Made by a program: the position numbers and the translations under genes
Assembly: GCA_019925795.1 (NCBI GenBank)
Contig: CM034310.1
Location: 20,356,764-20,420,763 of the forward strand
Origin: Dendrobium chrysotoxum
Taxonomy: Eukaryota; Streptophyta; Magnoliopsida; Asparagales; Orchidaceae
Direction of reading: 5' to 3'
Length of the DNA: 64,000 nucleotides
In this document: in pieces, positions 34,960 through 46,851 of the stretch
Layout of the letters: every line of letters begins with the position of its first letter
Numbering within the stretch: position 1 is the first letter of the stretch
Notes under the pieces: generated by a model
What the model saw: the letters and a program-made list of their open reading frames with translations, nothing else
Database searches by the model: none
What the model was told of the DNA's origin: nothing

Positions 34960-36060
34960 CTAGAAAGATAAACTCTGATCATTTGGAGGTGGTGGTGGCG
35001 GAAAGAGTCGGTGAAGGGAAGCAAACTGCTCCCCAAACTAGGCCATATCCTGTTCATACTGTTGTTGCTGCTGGGCTACATAAGCATCAAAATGAGCAAT
35101 ATCCTCTATGTCCTGCTCCTGTGCAGCTACATAGGAGTCAAACCTGGCCTCCCACTGGTCGAACCTTTATACCAGCTGATCCATTTGAGGTTGCTGGTTG
35201 AAAGGGGTAGGTGCAGGAATAGGACCTTCCTCTTCTTCCTCGTGCTCACAAGGATGATGAGTACTGTGAAGGGTATGGAAGGAGCTATTTGAGTAGAAGA
35301 TTGGATGGTGATCAGGTAGATTAGGGAATTGAAGATTGCATTTAGATTCAAGATTATATGCAATGAGGTTTCCAAGGGCTAGATTTAGCTTTCTCTTATG
35401 GCCTGGATCCTTAATGGATGTTACGTGCTCGATGTATCGGATAATCAGATCTACGACATTGAATTGGCAGTTGGTCATAATATAGTAGGTGGTGAGTGAC
35501 AGGATGGGAGTGATGTGGATCCTATCTCTAGCTTTTGAAATTATTGAGTTGTAAAGGATGTACTAGATTGTGCATGCATCATTGACTAGGGAACTGAAAG
35601 TTGAGTCATGAAAAGGAGCATTAGTTTCCCTAAGTATGGTGTTGATAGGGGTCTAGTTGAAATTTGGATCAGAGGCTAGAAGATGAAGCTTATCCCCAAT
35701 AGTGGATAGTCAAAGAAATTCATAAAAATCTTGGTACATTATTTTAACAAGACATAAATTAACATAGGACTGGAGAGAGGTGAAGTCACAATTGAAATAA
35801 AGGCTTGCAAAAAACTCAAAGAGGAGTTCAAAATTAAATAGGAAAGCCAGAGTGATAATGAAAGTCAGTGTGGTGTTAACGAAGTAATGTAGTACCTGAA
35901 AGTTTAGGGTGGCTTGGTTGATGATTCGTGAGGGGTTTATGCTAGAAGATTTGAAATGGGCATAAGCTGCTTCATCAATAACTTCAGTAAAGCATGGATC
36001 GACAGTGCTCCTAGAAGAGCTGCCTGTAAGTGCACATGATTGTTTCCCACTGCTAGCCAT
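34960..36060 (-). pseudogene. ORF3 of copia D (367 codons, near-intact frame)
   Basis: ATG at 36060 (MASSGKQSCALTGSSS) to TAG at 34960-34962; start and stop are in one frame, interrupted by only a handful of stops (for example after QDFYEFL at about 35708). Residues 1-20 are Ser-rich. About 40-280 form the conserved part (FTEVIDEAAYAHF, LFEFFASLYFN, VQDFY-like, ITPILSLTTYYIMTN, LIIRYIEHVTSIKDPGH, LNLALGNLIAY). An acidic run (HEEEEEG), Gln-rich coil segments (EARFDSYVAAQEQ) and a C-terminal PPPPPPP follow. Similarity to the 'putative plant transposon protein' group is pattern-based. No signal peptide or obvious TM; the function is unknown. Open frames on the opposite strand over 34983-35292 are shadows. 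Confidence 0.78.
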
Positions 36061-36127
36061 AGTAAGAGAAGAGGTGAAGGTGTTGTGAGGAGAGGAATTA
36101 AAAGTGTGGTGACGAATTAGATTGAAA

Positions 36128-36545
36128 TGGCTGGTTTAAATAGATTTGAGAGCATCATCCAGGATAATCATGAGATCATCTAGGACAATCAAAGTAATTA
36201 TTATCGTCTAGAATGATTAGTCAAAAAGGCGGTCAGATCATCCAGGACAATTAGATATCATCCAGGATGATTAGACACAGGCGATCATCCCAAGGAGTCA
36301 TTCTAGACGATCATTGATAAAAAGTATCATCCAGGATGATGAGGTGGATCATCCAGGATGATTGGCATTAATGGATCATACCAACCAAATTTAATTTATT
36401 TAGCATATTTTTAACATGGATCATCCAGGATGATGAGGTGGATCGTCCAGGCCGATTACCAATAATTAGTTCAGATCAGCCATTGGATGTGTGATGAGGG
36501 TGATTTGATCAGATCATCCAGCATAATTTGGATCATCCAGGATGA
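36128..36545 (-). promoter_or_regulatory. Palindrome array and TATTTAAA box upstream of ORF3 (D)
   Basis: On the minus strand the palindromes (ATCATCCAGGATGAT and close variants, several nearly perfect, e.g. around 36350-36435) end at TATTTAAA (36135-36142), about 75 bp before the ATG. The leader between is pyrimidine-rich. Same order as in D's LTR, C and E. Promoter role is inferred. Confidence 0.62.
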
Positions 36546-37833
36546 TTTGAACAAAAACTAGAATGTTTGAAAGATGGAGAGGAATGATCAGAGGATTCCA
36601 AAAATATAAAAAAATTTGAATCAAAATACCAACACAAAACATAAACAAACGAAAACAAGAATAATAAGTTTTTTTTGAATCAATCTGCACCAGCAAATTA
36701 GAATTTTTCCTTAATTTTTAATTTAAAAGCCAAAAAGAAGAAATTGACGAGCTGAAATCAAGAAAAGTTGGAAATTTTTTTTAAACACTAACTCGGACAC
36801 CTTACATGTTCAAATTCTTTTCAAATAAAAATCTAATTCAGAAGAAATGAAATTAGATAAAAAAAGTGATCCTTTCAAACTTCATTCCAGAAAAATATCT
36901 GATAAAATAGTATTACAAATTAAAGAACCAGAAATCATAATTTTCTATCTCAAGTGTTTGAATATATTATGTGGCACACAAATTTTCTAAGATTTTTTAA
37001 AGATTTGAAAGAGGAGGAACCTTATTCTTTGTGGGCTCATTTTGTGCCTCTTTTTTAATTATTTGGCGCACTCTACACATCTTTTAATTTTTAATATACT
37101 TTGTGTATCTTTTTAATTTATTGTTAAATATTGCACATCTTTTCAGTATTGAGCTCATTTTGTGCCTCTTTTTTAGTTAATTGGCGCACTTTACGCATCT
37201 TTTGCCAGCTTCCTTTCTTTTAAAAACTTTAAAAGACTTTCAGTTGTGAGATTATCTTTTAGATATAAGGGAAAAAAATCTCACTCTCTTAGATAAGAAA
37301 AAGTAATTCACAAAATAGAATCATTCTCATATGATAAATGCAATCACCTGATTAAGAAAACATGAAAGTGATTTAATGATTTGGAACACTACTCATATGA
37401 GATAGATTACTGTAGGAAGATAAAATAAATCTGAATTTCAAAGTTTAACTTTTTAATTTTGAAAAAGACCTTCAATCAAAAAGAAAAATACACCATTAAT
37501 GGAGTTAGAGAAAGATAAATAATCATCAATATTTATTCCCTTAATTATCTTAGAGAAGTCAATCACTGCTTATAAACTTTTAAACAAAGCAAGGCAAAAC
37601 TCTCATTGAAAACTCAAGTTCATTAGCAGTAGTGAGCAGTGATATGATTCTGAAAAAAATAGATAGGAAATCAAAAACAAAAGGAAAGCACATAAAAAGA
37701 AATAACCAAATCAAACAAATAACAATAGAAAAAAATGAGGAAAATAAGCAATAAATCAAAAATATATAAAAAGAGACAGACAAATAAATTAAACAAAAAC
37801 TAAGTACTAAAACATAAATAGAGAGTATCAATT
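36546..37833 (-). repeat. Copia D post-pol spacer with degenerate repeat array
   Basis: Non-coding. The array at 37030-37205 (+ view CTCATTTTGTGCCTCTTTT, GGCGCACTYTACRCATCTTTT) has at least five units about 30-37 bp apart; each begins with a purine run on the element's sense strand. Otherwise AT-rich with no ORF. Confidence 0.65.
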
Positions 37834-40800
37834 TCAAGCATGAATATCTATCACACCTAATCTGTTTATTAAGGTGCTAATGGTTTCAAAAGCTAGTGGT
37901 TTTATGAAGATATCTGCCAGTTGATTTTCAGTGGCTATATGATGTAGCTCTATGTCTCCTTTGGTAACATGGTCCCTAATGAGTGGTGCCTGATATCGAT
38001 GTGTTTGGTCCTGGAGTATTGAATTGGGTTCTTTGAAATACAGATGGCACTAGTATTATTATATAGGATAGAAATTGTGCCTACAGGAAGTCCTAAATCT
38101 AGAATTTATTATTTTAACCAAACAATCTAGGCCACACAACTTCCTAAGGCAATATATTCAACTTCAGTAGTGGAGAGTGCAACTGAGTTCTATTTTCTAC
38201 TAGACTAGGAGACTAAAGATTGTCCTATGAATTAACATGTTCTAGAGGTGCTCTTTTTATCCATCCTAAATCCTGCAAAGTCAGAATCAGAGTATCCTAT
38301 AATTTCAAAGGAGGTACTGTGCCTAGGATACCAGATTCCTAAGTTTTGGGTTCCTAAGAGATATCTAAGAATTCTCTTAATAGTAGTCAAGTGGGACTCC
38401 TTTGGATCTGCTTGAAATCTAGCACAGACATAAACACTAAATATAATATCAGGTCTACTAGCAGTCAAGTTAAGAAGTGATCTAGTTATTCCTTTGTACT
38501 TCTTCTAATCAATAGATTTTTCATTTGAATCCTTATCTAACTGGACACTGGAGCTCATGGGAGTGTTAATTGGCTTGGCTTTATCCATTTTATATTTCTT
38601 CAGGATGTCCTTAATGTATTTTGATTGATTAAGAAAAGTTCCATCATCTATTTTCCTTATGCTAAATCCAAGAAAGTAGGACAATTCTCCCATCATACTC
38701 ATCTCAAATTCCTTACTCATTATTTTAAAAAACTTATCACATAAATATTTATCAAAAGATCTAAAAAATATATCATCAACATAGATCTAGACAATGAGTA
38801 ATTCATCTCCTACTCTCCTCAAAAAAAGGGTGGTGTCTATGCTCCCCTTAACAAACTCCCTTTATAGTAGGAATGTGCTAAGCCTCTTATACCACTCTCT
38901 TGGTACCTATTTTAATCCATACAAGACCTTTTTTAATTTGAAACATGATTTGAAAATTGGGAATTCTAAAAGCTAGGGGTTGCTCTACCAACACATCTTC
39001 CTTTATTATCCCATTTAAAAAGGCTCTCTTAACATCCATTTGGAAAAGCTTAAATCCCTTATAACAGGCAAGGGCTAGTAGCACTCTAATGACTTCCAAA
39101 TAGGCTACAAGGGCAAAGGTTTTCTCAAAATCAATCCCTTTTATTTGATTGTACCCCTTAGCCACTAATCTTACCTTATTCCTAACCACCACACCAGAAT
39201 CATTCATTTTATTCTTAAACACCCATTTGGTTCCCACTACACTCTGGTCCTTAGGTCTTTCTACCAACTCCCAAACATCATTCCTAACAAATTGGTTTAG
39301 TTCCTCTTGCATGGCTAGGGTCCAAAATTCATCAGAAAGGGTTTGATTGATGTTGGTGGGTTCAGTCATTGAAATAAAGGTAGAGTGGTTTACTTCTTTT
39401 GTAAGTCCATGCCTAGTTCTAACACCTTCAGAAGGGTCTCCTAATATCAATTTTTTAGGATGACTCGAAGAATATCTCCATTCTCTAGGCAGTGTAACAT
39501 CAGGTTCTACCCTTTCCTCCAGATTTATAGATTCTATTCCTTGGGTGACTTCTACAACCTCCTCTTCTTCTATCCTAGACCCTCTAGAATTATCAGATTC
39601 ATCAAACACAACATGAGTGGTCTCCTCAATAATCAAGTTTATTTTATTGAAGACTCTATAGGATTTTATAACACTTGAGTAACCTAGGAATACTCCTTCA
39701 TCAGATTTTGGGTCAAACTTTCCTAGTTGAGACTTCCTATTATTCAGAATGAACACCTTACATCCAAAGATATAGAGGTGAGAGAGGTTGGGTGTCCTAC
39801 CCTTAAGAATTTTATAGGGTATTTTATTCAGCTTAGATCGAAGATTTACCCTATTCAGAATATAACAGGCTGTATTCACCGCTTCTACTCAACAGTAGTT
39901 AGGAAGTGAGTACTTAGTTAACATGGCTCTAGTGGATTCTACCAGGGACTTGTTCTTCCTTTCAGCTATCCCATTCTGCTAAGGGGTCCTAGGAGCTAAA
40001 AAATTTTGATTTATTTCTTGCTCCTTACAGTAGGTTTCAAATTTCTCATTTTTAAACTCTCCTCAATGATCACTACGAATAGTCATAATCTCACAACCTA
40101 GCTTCCTCTGAATCCAAGTGGAAAAAGATCTAACTCCTCAAATGAATCACTTTAATGACATAGAAATCTAACCTAGGTGAACCTCGAATAATCATATACC
40201 CAAAGACTTTCCCTCCTAGGCTTGAGGTGCTAACAGGTCCAAAGAGATCCATGTGTAGGACTTCTAAGGGTTTGCTAGTGTTTATATCTTTGATTAAGTG
40301 GAAGGTGGATTTGACTTGCTTCCCTAACTAACAGGCATTACATAAGTAGTCCTTAGTGAACTTTAGCTTGGGGACACCTCTTACTGAGTCTTTTTAGGTG
40401 ATCTTCCTAAGGCTTTTCATGCTTGCATGACATAATCTCCTATGCCACAGCCATGATTCATCAATAATTAATTTTAAGCAAATAGTAATATTATCTTTAA
40501 AGTAATTTAAATCCAGCATGTAGATGTTGTTGATCCTTTTTCCCTGCAAAACAATTTTTTCATTTAAGCTTATAATGTAGTAAGTTGGCAAAAATTTTAT
40601 GCTTAATCCTTTATCACAGAGCTGGCTGATACTAAGCAGATTGTGTTTTAGTCCATCTTCAAGCAAAACATTGTCAATGAAAATTTTTTTTGAATCACCA
40701 ATTACACCTGATCCCACCACTCTCCTGATATTATTGTCTCCAAGTGTTACCTTGCCTCCTACCCTGGTCTCCAGCGAAATGAATTGATTTGTATCTCTAG

Positions 40801-40860
40801 TCATATACCTTGAACATTCACCATCCAGGTACCATATGCTCTCACGAGGCCGTTTGTGAG
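37834..40860 (-). pseudogene. pol: Copia D pol: protease, integrase, RT, RNase H
   Basis: The protease site reads Y-L-D-G-E-C-S-R (about 40835), altered from D-S-G. The pre-integrase HHCC region (WHRRLCHASMKSLRKIT) is at 40394-40450. The integrase core 39880-40380 keeps NGIAERKN with its Glu; the codon two before the Asn is TAG. 38887-39879 is one open frame of 330 codons covering the integrase C-terminus (FGCKVFILN, DPKSDEGVFLGYS), linker and RT start (WVFKNKMNDSG, QMDVKRAFLNG; usual Ser is Arg). YVDD at 38772-38783. RNase H ends GVIDIHA at 37834. Confidence 0.92.
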
Positions 40861-42660
40861 AGCACCCCTATAAAATTATCAAATGTCAGATTTAGGAACC
40901 CAAACAAGTTTGGGTCCCTTATGATGAAAAGAAGAATACGATACATGTATGATATATTATGGATTTTACAATTTTGGTCTCCACACACAATGTGTACTAT
41001 GGTGAACAGTGTAAGTGTGGGAAATATGTCCTAGCATGCCACAAGAATAATATCTAACTCCAGGAAAAGGATTAACTAATCTATATGGATGATGGTGCCA
41101 CTTCCTAGGTTTAGATGATGCATGCTTTAATGATTGTGTATGAAATTCTTCAAGTGATGGTGGTTATTTATTTTTCATGAAAGTAGTTAATTCAGCATCA
41201 AAAAATTTATTTGAACTTTCAAGAATTAAATTTTCCATTCTCAAAGCATGCTCCCTACTCTATATATCAAATGCATGAGTTTCTAATTCCTTGAATTTAA
41301 TTTCTAATTTAACATGTGATATTTTTAATGAATCATGTTCAGTAGATAAATCAAAATGCTTTTTATTTAATTCATCAAATTCATCAAGTAATGTCATATG
41401 ACTGCTATCCAAGGTGGAATGCTCTTTAATCAAAATTTCATGCTCTTTTGTAAGTTCAAAAATTCCAGTTTTAGGCTAGCATGCAATTTTTTCAACTTCA
41501 TGCACGATGTATGAATTTTCTCAGAAACTTCAAGCAATTGATCGTATGTTAATTCACATACCTCTTCTTGGTCAGAGTGACCAAGATGATCATTTGCCAT
41601 CAAACACAAGTTGGTTACCTCATCTTCAACTTCAGTTTCAGAGGACTCAGATGTTGAATCAGCCTAGAAAGCCTTTTGGATCTTCTTCTTGTCCTTCTTA
41701 AACTTAAGTTTCTCCTCACCCTTCTCCTTGCTTGGGTGAGTCTTAAGTGTAGGGCAACTAAACTTTAGATGCCCAGGCTTCCTGCATTTAAAGCAAATAA
41801 CATCAGATGAACCTTTAAAATTCTTACCAGATATACCTTTGTTCCACTTCTGATGATGGTTTTGTTTCTTCCTCAAGAAGCTCTTTAATTGTCTTGCGAT
41901 TAAGGCCATATAATCATCGTCAGAACCTGAAGAGCTAGAGTTAGAATCATTAGCCTTCAAGGCTATGGCTTTCTCCTTCTTCTTCTCACCTGAATCAAGC
42001 TGCCATTGGTTCACTCCTTGCTCGTAAATAATTAGTGATCCAAGTAAGTTATCATTTGAATAATTATTCAAATATTTTGATTTAATAATTATAGTAATTT
42101 AAGCGCAAAGGAAGAAGGTAAACATCACAAAATCTTGTTCATTTTTTCATAGTTAGTAAGCTCTCTTCCTAAGGCATGCAGTGAAGTGATAATCTGTGTG
42201 AATCTAGTGTACATCTCAGAAATTGATTCATTGGGTTTCATGCAAAAAAGTCATAATCATGCAAGAGAATGTTTAGTCTAGATTATTTAACCTAGTTCAT
42301 TTCTTCATAAGTGATGCACAATCTATCCCAAATTTCTTTACCAGTTACACATATTGAAACAAACATATAATATTCAGATTTCAATATACAAAAATAGTAG
42401 TTCAAACGTTTAGCATTTAATTAAGCAAGATCTCTATCATCAGTTATCCATTCAGCAAAGAAAATTTCAATTTTAACTCCATTCACAAGTCTATAGGGTG
42501 CAACATAACCTTCTTTAACAAGCATCCACATGTAATAATCGATCGATTGTAAAAAGGTGGACATGCAAGTTTTCCAAAAATCAAAAGGAATATTATCAAA
42601 TAAAGGTGTTCATGTGATTGAATAACCTTCTGCAGTATTACGATTTCCAAAATTATCCAT
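40861..42660 (-). pseudogene. gag: Copia D gag
   Basis: ATG at 42660 (MDNFGNRNTAEGYSIT). UBN2-type domain in broken frames to about 42110. A long open stretch 41664-42071 contains the CCHC knuckle CFKC-x4-H-x4-C (41754-41795), the only intact one among the copies, followed by a Lys-rich tail. The coiled coil (about 41250-41560) and a second GMLGHISHTC motif (about 41010-41050), without its first Cys, follow. Position and order are as in C. Confidence 0.88.
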
Positions 42661-42705
42661 AGATCAAAATTCAAAATTTTTCTAAAACTTGATTTTATGA
42701 ATCCC

Positions 42706-42717
42706 GCTCTGATACCA
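42706..42717 (-). promoter_or_regulatory. Primer binding site of D (tRNA-iMet), perfect
   Basis: GCTCTGATACCA on + is TGGTATCAGAGC on the element's strand, an exact 12-base complement of plant initiator-Met tRNA, two bases from the LTR end at 42720. Confidence 0.95.
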
Positions 42718-42719
42718 CT

Positions 42720-44592
42720 TGAAAGTTTGTTAGGGTTGTTAAGCCCTTATGAACTAGTCCTAAGGCAAACTAGGAGGGGGGGGGGTGGGTGAATTGGTAT
42801 TTAAAAATTCTTGCATAAGTAGAAAACTATTTTTGTCTTTTTGAATATTTAAAATATAGGAAATTTTGTGGAAGCTAATAACCAAAATCAGATATTTCAA
42901 CCACAAATCAGATCACAGAAATATGCAAAAATTAAAGTGCAAAAAATAAATGAAAAGAGCACACTAGATTTATAATGGTTTGGTCAACTTGACCTACATC
43001 CACTCATCGGAGCCTCCCCTCCAGGTATTGCAGGTATTGTAGATATTGCACTAAATACTATAGTGACTCTTCTTTTGCTCCCACAGCAAGGCAGAGAAGC
43101 CCTTACAAAATCTTTCCATCGACACTGGTGAGGCAGAGAACCTTGACTCCTTTTGCTTCCTCTTGAAGTAGGCAGAGAACCCCAAAATCCTTTTACTTCC
43201 TCCTGAAGCAGGCAGAGAACCTAGAACTCCTTTTTGCTTCCTCCTAAAGCAGGCAGAGAACCTAGATCTGATGTTGATGATCGTCTCCCTAAAGCCACCA
43301 CAGAACTAAGGATGAAGAAGGAAGACGATGATCGAATCCTTACTGATAGCAACCTTTGTGAATCCCCTCACAAACTCCCCCTCATAAGATCCTCTCTCTC
43401 TCTCTCCCTAACTCGCCTTCTCCTCTAAGCTCTCTTGGAGTGGAAAAATCAGCAAAAGATTGCTGAAGAGATGGTTAAAGAGCTTAAATAGAAGGCCTCA
43501 AAAAATGCCCTAAAATTCAACTTGCCGGCTATATCATCCAGAATGATCTATCAATTGTCCTGTACGATCAGTACAAAATTAACCATTTTACCAGGACAAT
43601 TGCAATGGCCTGGATGATCAAAAGAAAAAATTTCTACATATCGTCCAGGACGATTCCACAATCGTCCAAGATGATTAGTTCAAATTAAGCAAAAAATCCA
43701 AAATCATCCATATAAATATTCGGGACATCTTGGACGATATCCTAGACGATAAGAAGAAAATAAGGGATTTCATCCTGGATAGTTTCACAATTGTCCGGGA
43801 TGATCAGTTCATTTAGAGTGGCAATTGATAAATTATCTCGAACAAAGTTTGGGATGTCCAAGATGATAGCCTGGACGATCAAAAGAAAATCATGGTTTTT
43901 GTCCGGGATGATTAGAGATCATCCCATAAAATATAAAAGATCGTGTGGGAAGATCGGAATGATCATCCTATATGATGAGATTCATCAATTAAACCATAAT
44001 TATTCTCCTAATCAAGGGACCATTTTTGGAAAAATTATAATTAATCATCCAGGATGATACTGGTATCATCCTATATGATCAGAACAAAATTATAAAAATA
44101 AAATATTTCCTAAAATGTGATTGGCAGCTGATTTCTGAATTTAAACATATCATCCAGGATGATAGAAGGATCATCCAGGATGATCTGCCTTATGAAATTT
44201 ATTTAGCCTAGATGCCCTAATTAGGGTTTTTGATTTGAACTAATCATCTAGGATGATTTTGGATCGTCCTGTACGATATGCTCAAAATTCAGAAGACTCT
44301 CAAATTCACCAAATTTCTCCCCAAAGTGTGTGTGTGTGCAAGGTTACTTAGCATCAAGAGTCATCTTATTACATTTGACTCAAGGAAAGATAATAACCAT
44401 TTAAATTTAACCTTATAGACTAACTCAGTCCTAATCTACCTAATCTTGAGCTGGCTTGAATTACAATTGGCTTTGTGAATCTGAAAAGTTAGTGGGCATG
44501 GGCAACTAAAATAGATATGTAATAGTAATAATGAAGAAGCAGGAATGTTTGATATCATCAAAACTACAATGCTTGAACCCAAATTTGCAATA
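42720..44592 (-). repeat. 5' LTR of D
   Basis: 1873 bp. Palindrome field 43525-44285. TATTTAAG (CTTAAATA on +) at 43483-43490. Hairpin array 43070-43275 with GCTTT..GGAAGC and GCTTC..GAAGT stems. G run near 42776-42787 on +. The minus-strand start is TATTGC (TG decayed to TA) in both LTRs of D, so the change probably predates this insertion. Confidence 0.93.
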
Positions 44593-44597
44593 AATAT

Positions 44598-45234
44598 TGC
44601 TCTAAGTAAGGTTTCCACCATCTTCTTTAAGCTGCTTTTTTGATTCCTTCATGGTTCTAGGGGAGACTTTTATTAGCATCATATCCAAGTTCTCTTCATT
44701 CACTAGGAGGGTGAAAAAGGATTCCAAGGTTTTTTTCCTACTCTAGGAGGGAGTAAAAGGATTTCCAAGGTTCTCTACCTACTCCAGCAGGGAGTAAAAG
44801 GATTTCTAGGTTCTCTACCTACTCTAGGAGGGAGTAAAAAGATTCATGGTACTGTACCTCATTGGGTCGATGGAAAGATTTTGTAAGGGCTTCTCCGCTT
44901 TGCTACAGGGGCAAAAAGAGAGACACTACTTTTAGTGTAATACCTGGAAAGGGAGTTTTTGTGGAGTGGATGTAGGTCAAGTTGACCGAACCACTATAAT
45001 TATGGTGTATTCTTTTCTTTTTACTTTTATGCATTTTATTTTCTCATTTTTCCTGTGATTTGTTATGTGTTTGAAATCTCTAACTTTTATTATTGTAAAA
45101 CTGATCTGCTTCCGCATCAAGGGGTTTTAATTTTTTGTTTGTTAAATATTTTTTAAATAAGCAATTTACCCCTCCTCCCTCTTGGTTAGCCTTGGGCTAG
45201 TTCTTAGAGGTTTAACAACCTTCATGAACTTTCA
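44598..45234 (+). repeat. 3' LTR of C, last part
   Basis: Continues C's LTR after D: TGCTCTAAGTAAGG, hairpin array 44680-44930 (TTCACTAGGAGGGTGAA, TACTCC..GGAGTA), GTAGGTCAAGTTGACC, CCTCCCTCTTGGTTAGCC, end TTCA at 45234. Confidence 0.92.
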
Positions 45235-45239
45235 AAACC

Positions 45240-45651
45240 TAGCTTTCTCTATAGAATTTATTCTCTCTCTCTAGTTGGCTGCCTGAGGGGAAGGAATGAT
45301 TTTAATAAAAATAACATTTTGGTAGTTTTGTATATTTTTATAAAATTTAGGTCAGGCACCACCCTGTAACACTGCAACACTCTCCACAAAAGAGCACTAC
45401 ACCTCAACATTGCCTCAAAAATTGTATCTTAGAATTAATTTGTCAAAAAGACAAAGGGCTCAAAGCTGTGGCACCACCTACACCGATGCCATAGTGACTC
45501 CAATGGAAAAGTTTTAGATTTTTAAATCATGCACACAGACCCCCAGGACTTACTTTAAAATAAATTCTAACACTCACATGCTTACAAAAAAGGCACATAC
45601 ACATACATAAGATATGAATATAAAATTTTTAGGGGTTACCCTTGCTAGTCA
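45240..45651 (-). repeat. 5' LTR of gypsy G, first part
   Basis: On the minus strand it starts TGACTAGCAAGGGTAACCCC at 45651, resembling the TGTAACACCCC start of chromovirus LTRs, and runs to C's insertion site. F's RT reading frame begins right after it. 45652-45656 (AGGTT) would be G's target duplication; the matching copy is outside the window. Confidence 0.5.
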
Positions 45652-46851
45652 AGGTTAGAACATGTACAACAATACATGGATTCAATAGGTGTTACTCATT
45701 ACACATTTCCTTTATTTTTATATTTAAGCCCATTAGTGTAGAAGATTCTTTAGCTAATGAGTTTTGGATTATGGCTATTAAGGAAGTGTTAAGTCAGTTT
45801 GCTATAAATGATATTTGGGAGTTAGTGATAGATATTTTGATTAGAGTGTGATTGAATCTTAATGAGTATTTAAAAAATAAATTAAATGACATTAGACTAG
45901 TGATAAGGAATAAGTTTAGATTGGTTACAAAAGGATATAATTAGATAAAGGATATAGTTGAAGATATATTTTCCCTATAGTATGTTTAGAGGCTATAAAC
46001 TTTTTATTAGCATTTATATGTTTTAAAAGATTTAAATTACATTAGATTGAGGTAAAAAGTGCCTTTCTAAATGGAGATATAAAGAATGACATAAATGTTG
46101 AGCACCCACCAAGATTTGAAAGCTTAACATATCCTTATCATGGTTATAAGATGAAAAAGGCATTACATAGATTAAAACAAGGACTAAGAGCATGGTAAGA
46201 TAAACTCAATATACTTCTAATACATAATTAAAGGAGACTATTAACACCACATTAAAGAGTTTGGTTTAAGATATTAATAGTACACATCTATGTTGATGAT
46301 ATCTTATTTAGATTGATAAATGGCATCTTATGTGAAGAATTTTAATCTATAACGAGTAATGAATTTGAGAAGATCATAATGGACGAGTTAACTTATATTT
46401 TTGAGATTAAATCTTAAATGAAGGAAGAGTGGTTACTTTTTGAGTCAAACAAAATATGTTTAAGAAATAATTAAGAAGTTTGTTATAAAAAGATATAAAG
46501 TGTGAATACTCCCATGAGCCTTATCACTTTGTTAGATAAGGACCACTATGGAAAGCTATATATCTAAAGAGGTATAGAGGCAAGATATAATTCTTATTAT
46601 GTTTGATTGCTAGTGGATATGATATTATGTTTAGTGTATGTTTATATAGATACTTTCAAGATAAACTTAAAGAATCACATTTTATTATAATTAAAAGAAT
46701 CTTTTGGTATCTCATAGGGACACCTGGCCTAAGATTTTAATACCTTAGGGATAGTGTCTCTTTTAATTTAGTAAGATATTAAGATTCAAACTTTGTGGGT
46801 TATTAAATTGATGAAAAAAGCACATCAAGAACATGTTAACATCATGGATAC
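45652..46851 (+). pseudogene. pol: Old copia element F: RT and start of RNase H
   Basis: The + strand reads SVEDSLANEFWIMAIKEVLSQF and NDIWELV (RT start), then KSAFLNGDIKNDINVEHPPRF, the YVDD box at 46289-46300 (YVDDILF), then RNase H to KSTSRTC at about 46835. Heavily decayed: stops every few dozen codons, more than in A-E. The gag and integrase of F are absent because G was inserted at 45651 and the 5' part lies left of the window. Frames resume after the insertion at 48473. Confidence 0.8.

Larger units (their letters stand above)
32874..44592 (-). mobile_element. Copia element D (11.7 kb), most complete SIRE-like copy, nested in C's LTR
   Basis: Bounded by TGAAAGTTCG at the left and GCAATA at the right, with a perfect AATAT duplication (32869-32873 and 44593-44597). 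Excision recreates C's LTR (CACAAATATTGCTC; the 5' copy reads CACAAATATTACTC). Minus-strand order: 5' LTR (42720-44592), primer site, gag, protease, integrase, RT, RNase H, spacer, palindrome block, ORF3, polypurine tracts, 3' LTR (32874-34703). It holds the longest open frame in the window (38887-39879) but still has stops, so it is not autonomous as read. Confidence 0.95.
22013..45234 (+). mobile_element. Copia element C (about 11.5 kb without D), SIRE-like with ORF3
   Basis: The ends are TATTACAAATCTGGG (TG decayed to TA) and ...GAACTTTCA, flanked by a perfect AAACC duplication (22008-22012 and 45235-45239). The order is 5' LTR, primer site, gag, protease, integrase, RT, RNase H, spacer, palindrome block, ORF3, polypurine tract, 3' LTR. 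The 3' LTR is split by D. Stops are dense, so it is older than D, in line with the nesting. Confidence 0.93.

Noticed and set aside
34773..35292. Open frames overlapping ORF3 of D (both strands)
   Set aside because: Shadows of ORF3 and its 3' flank; not conserved in E or C, low-complexity hydrophobic content.
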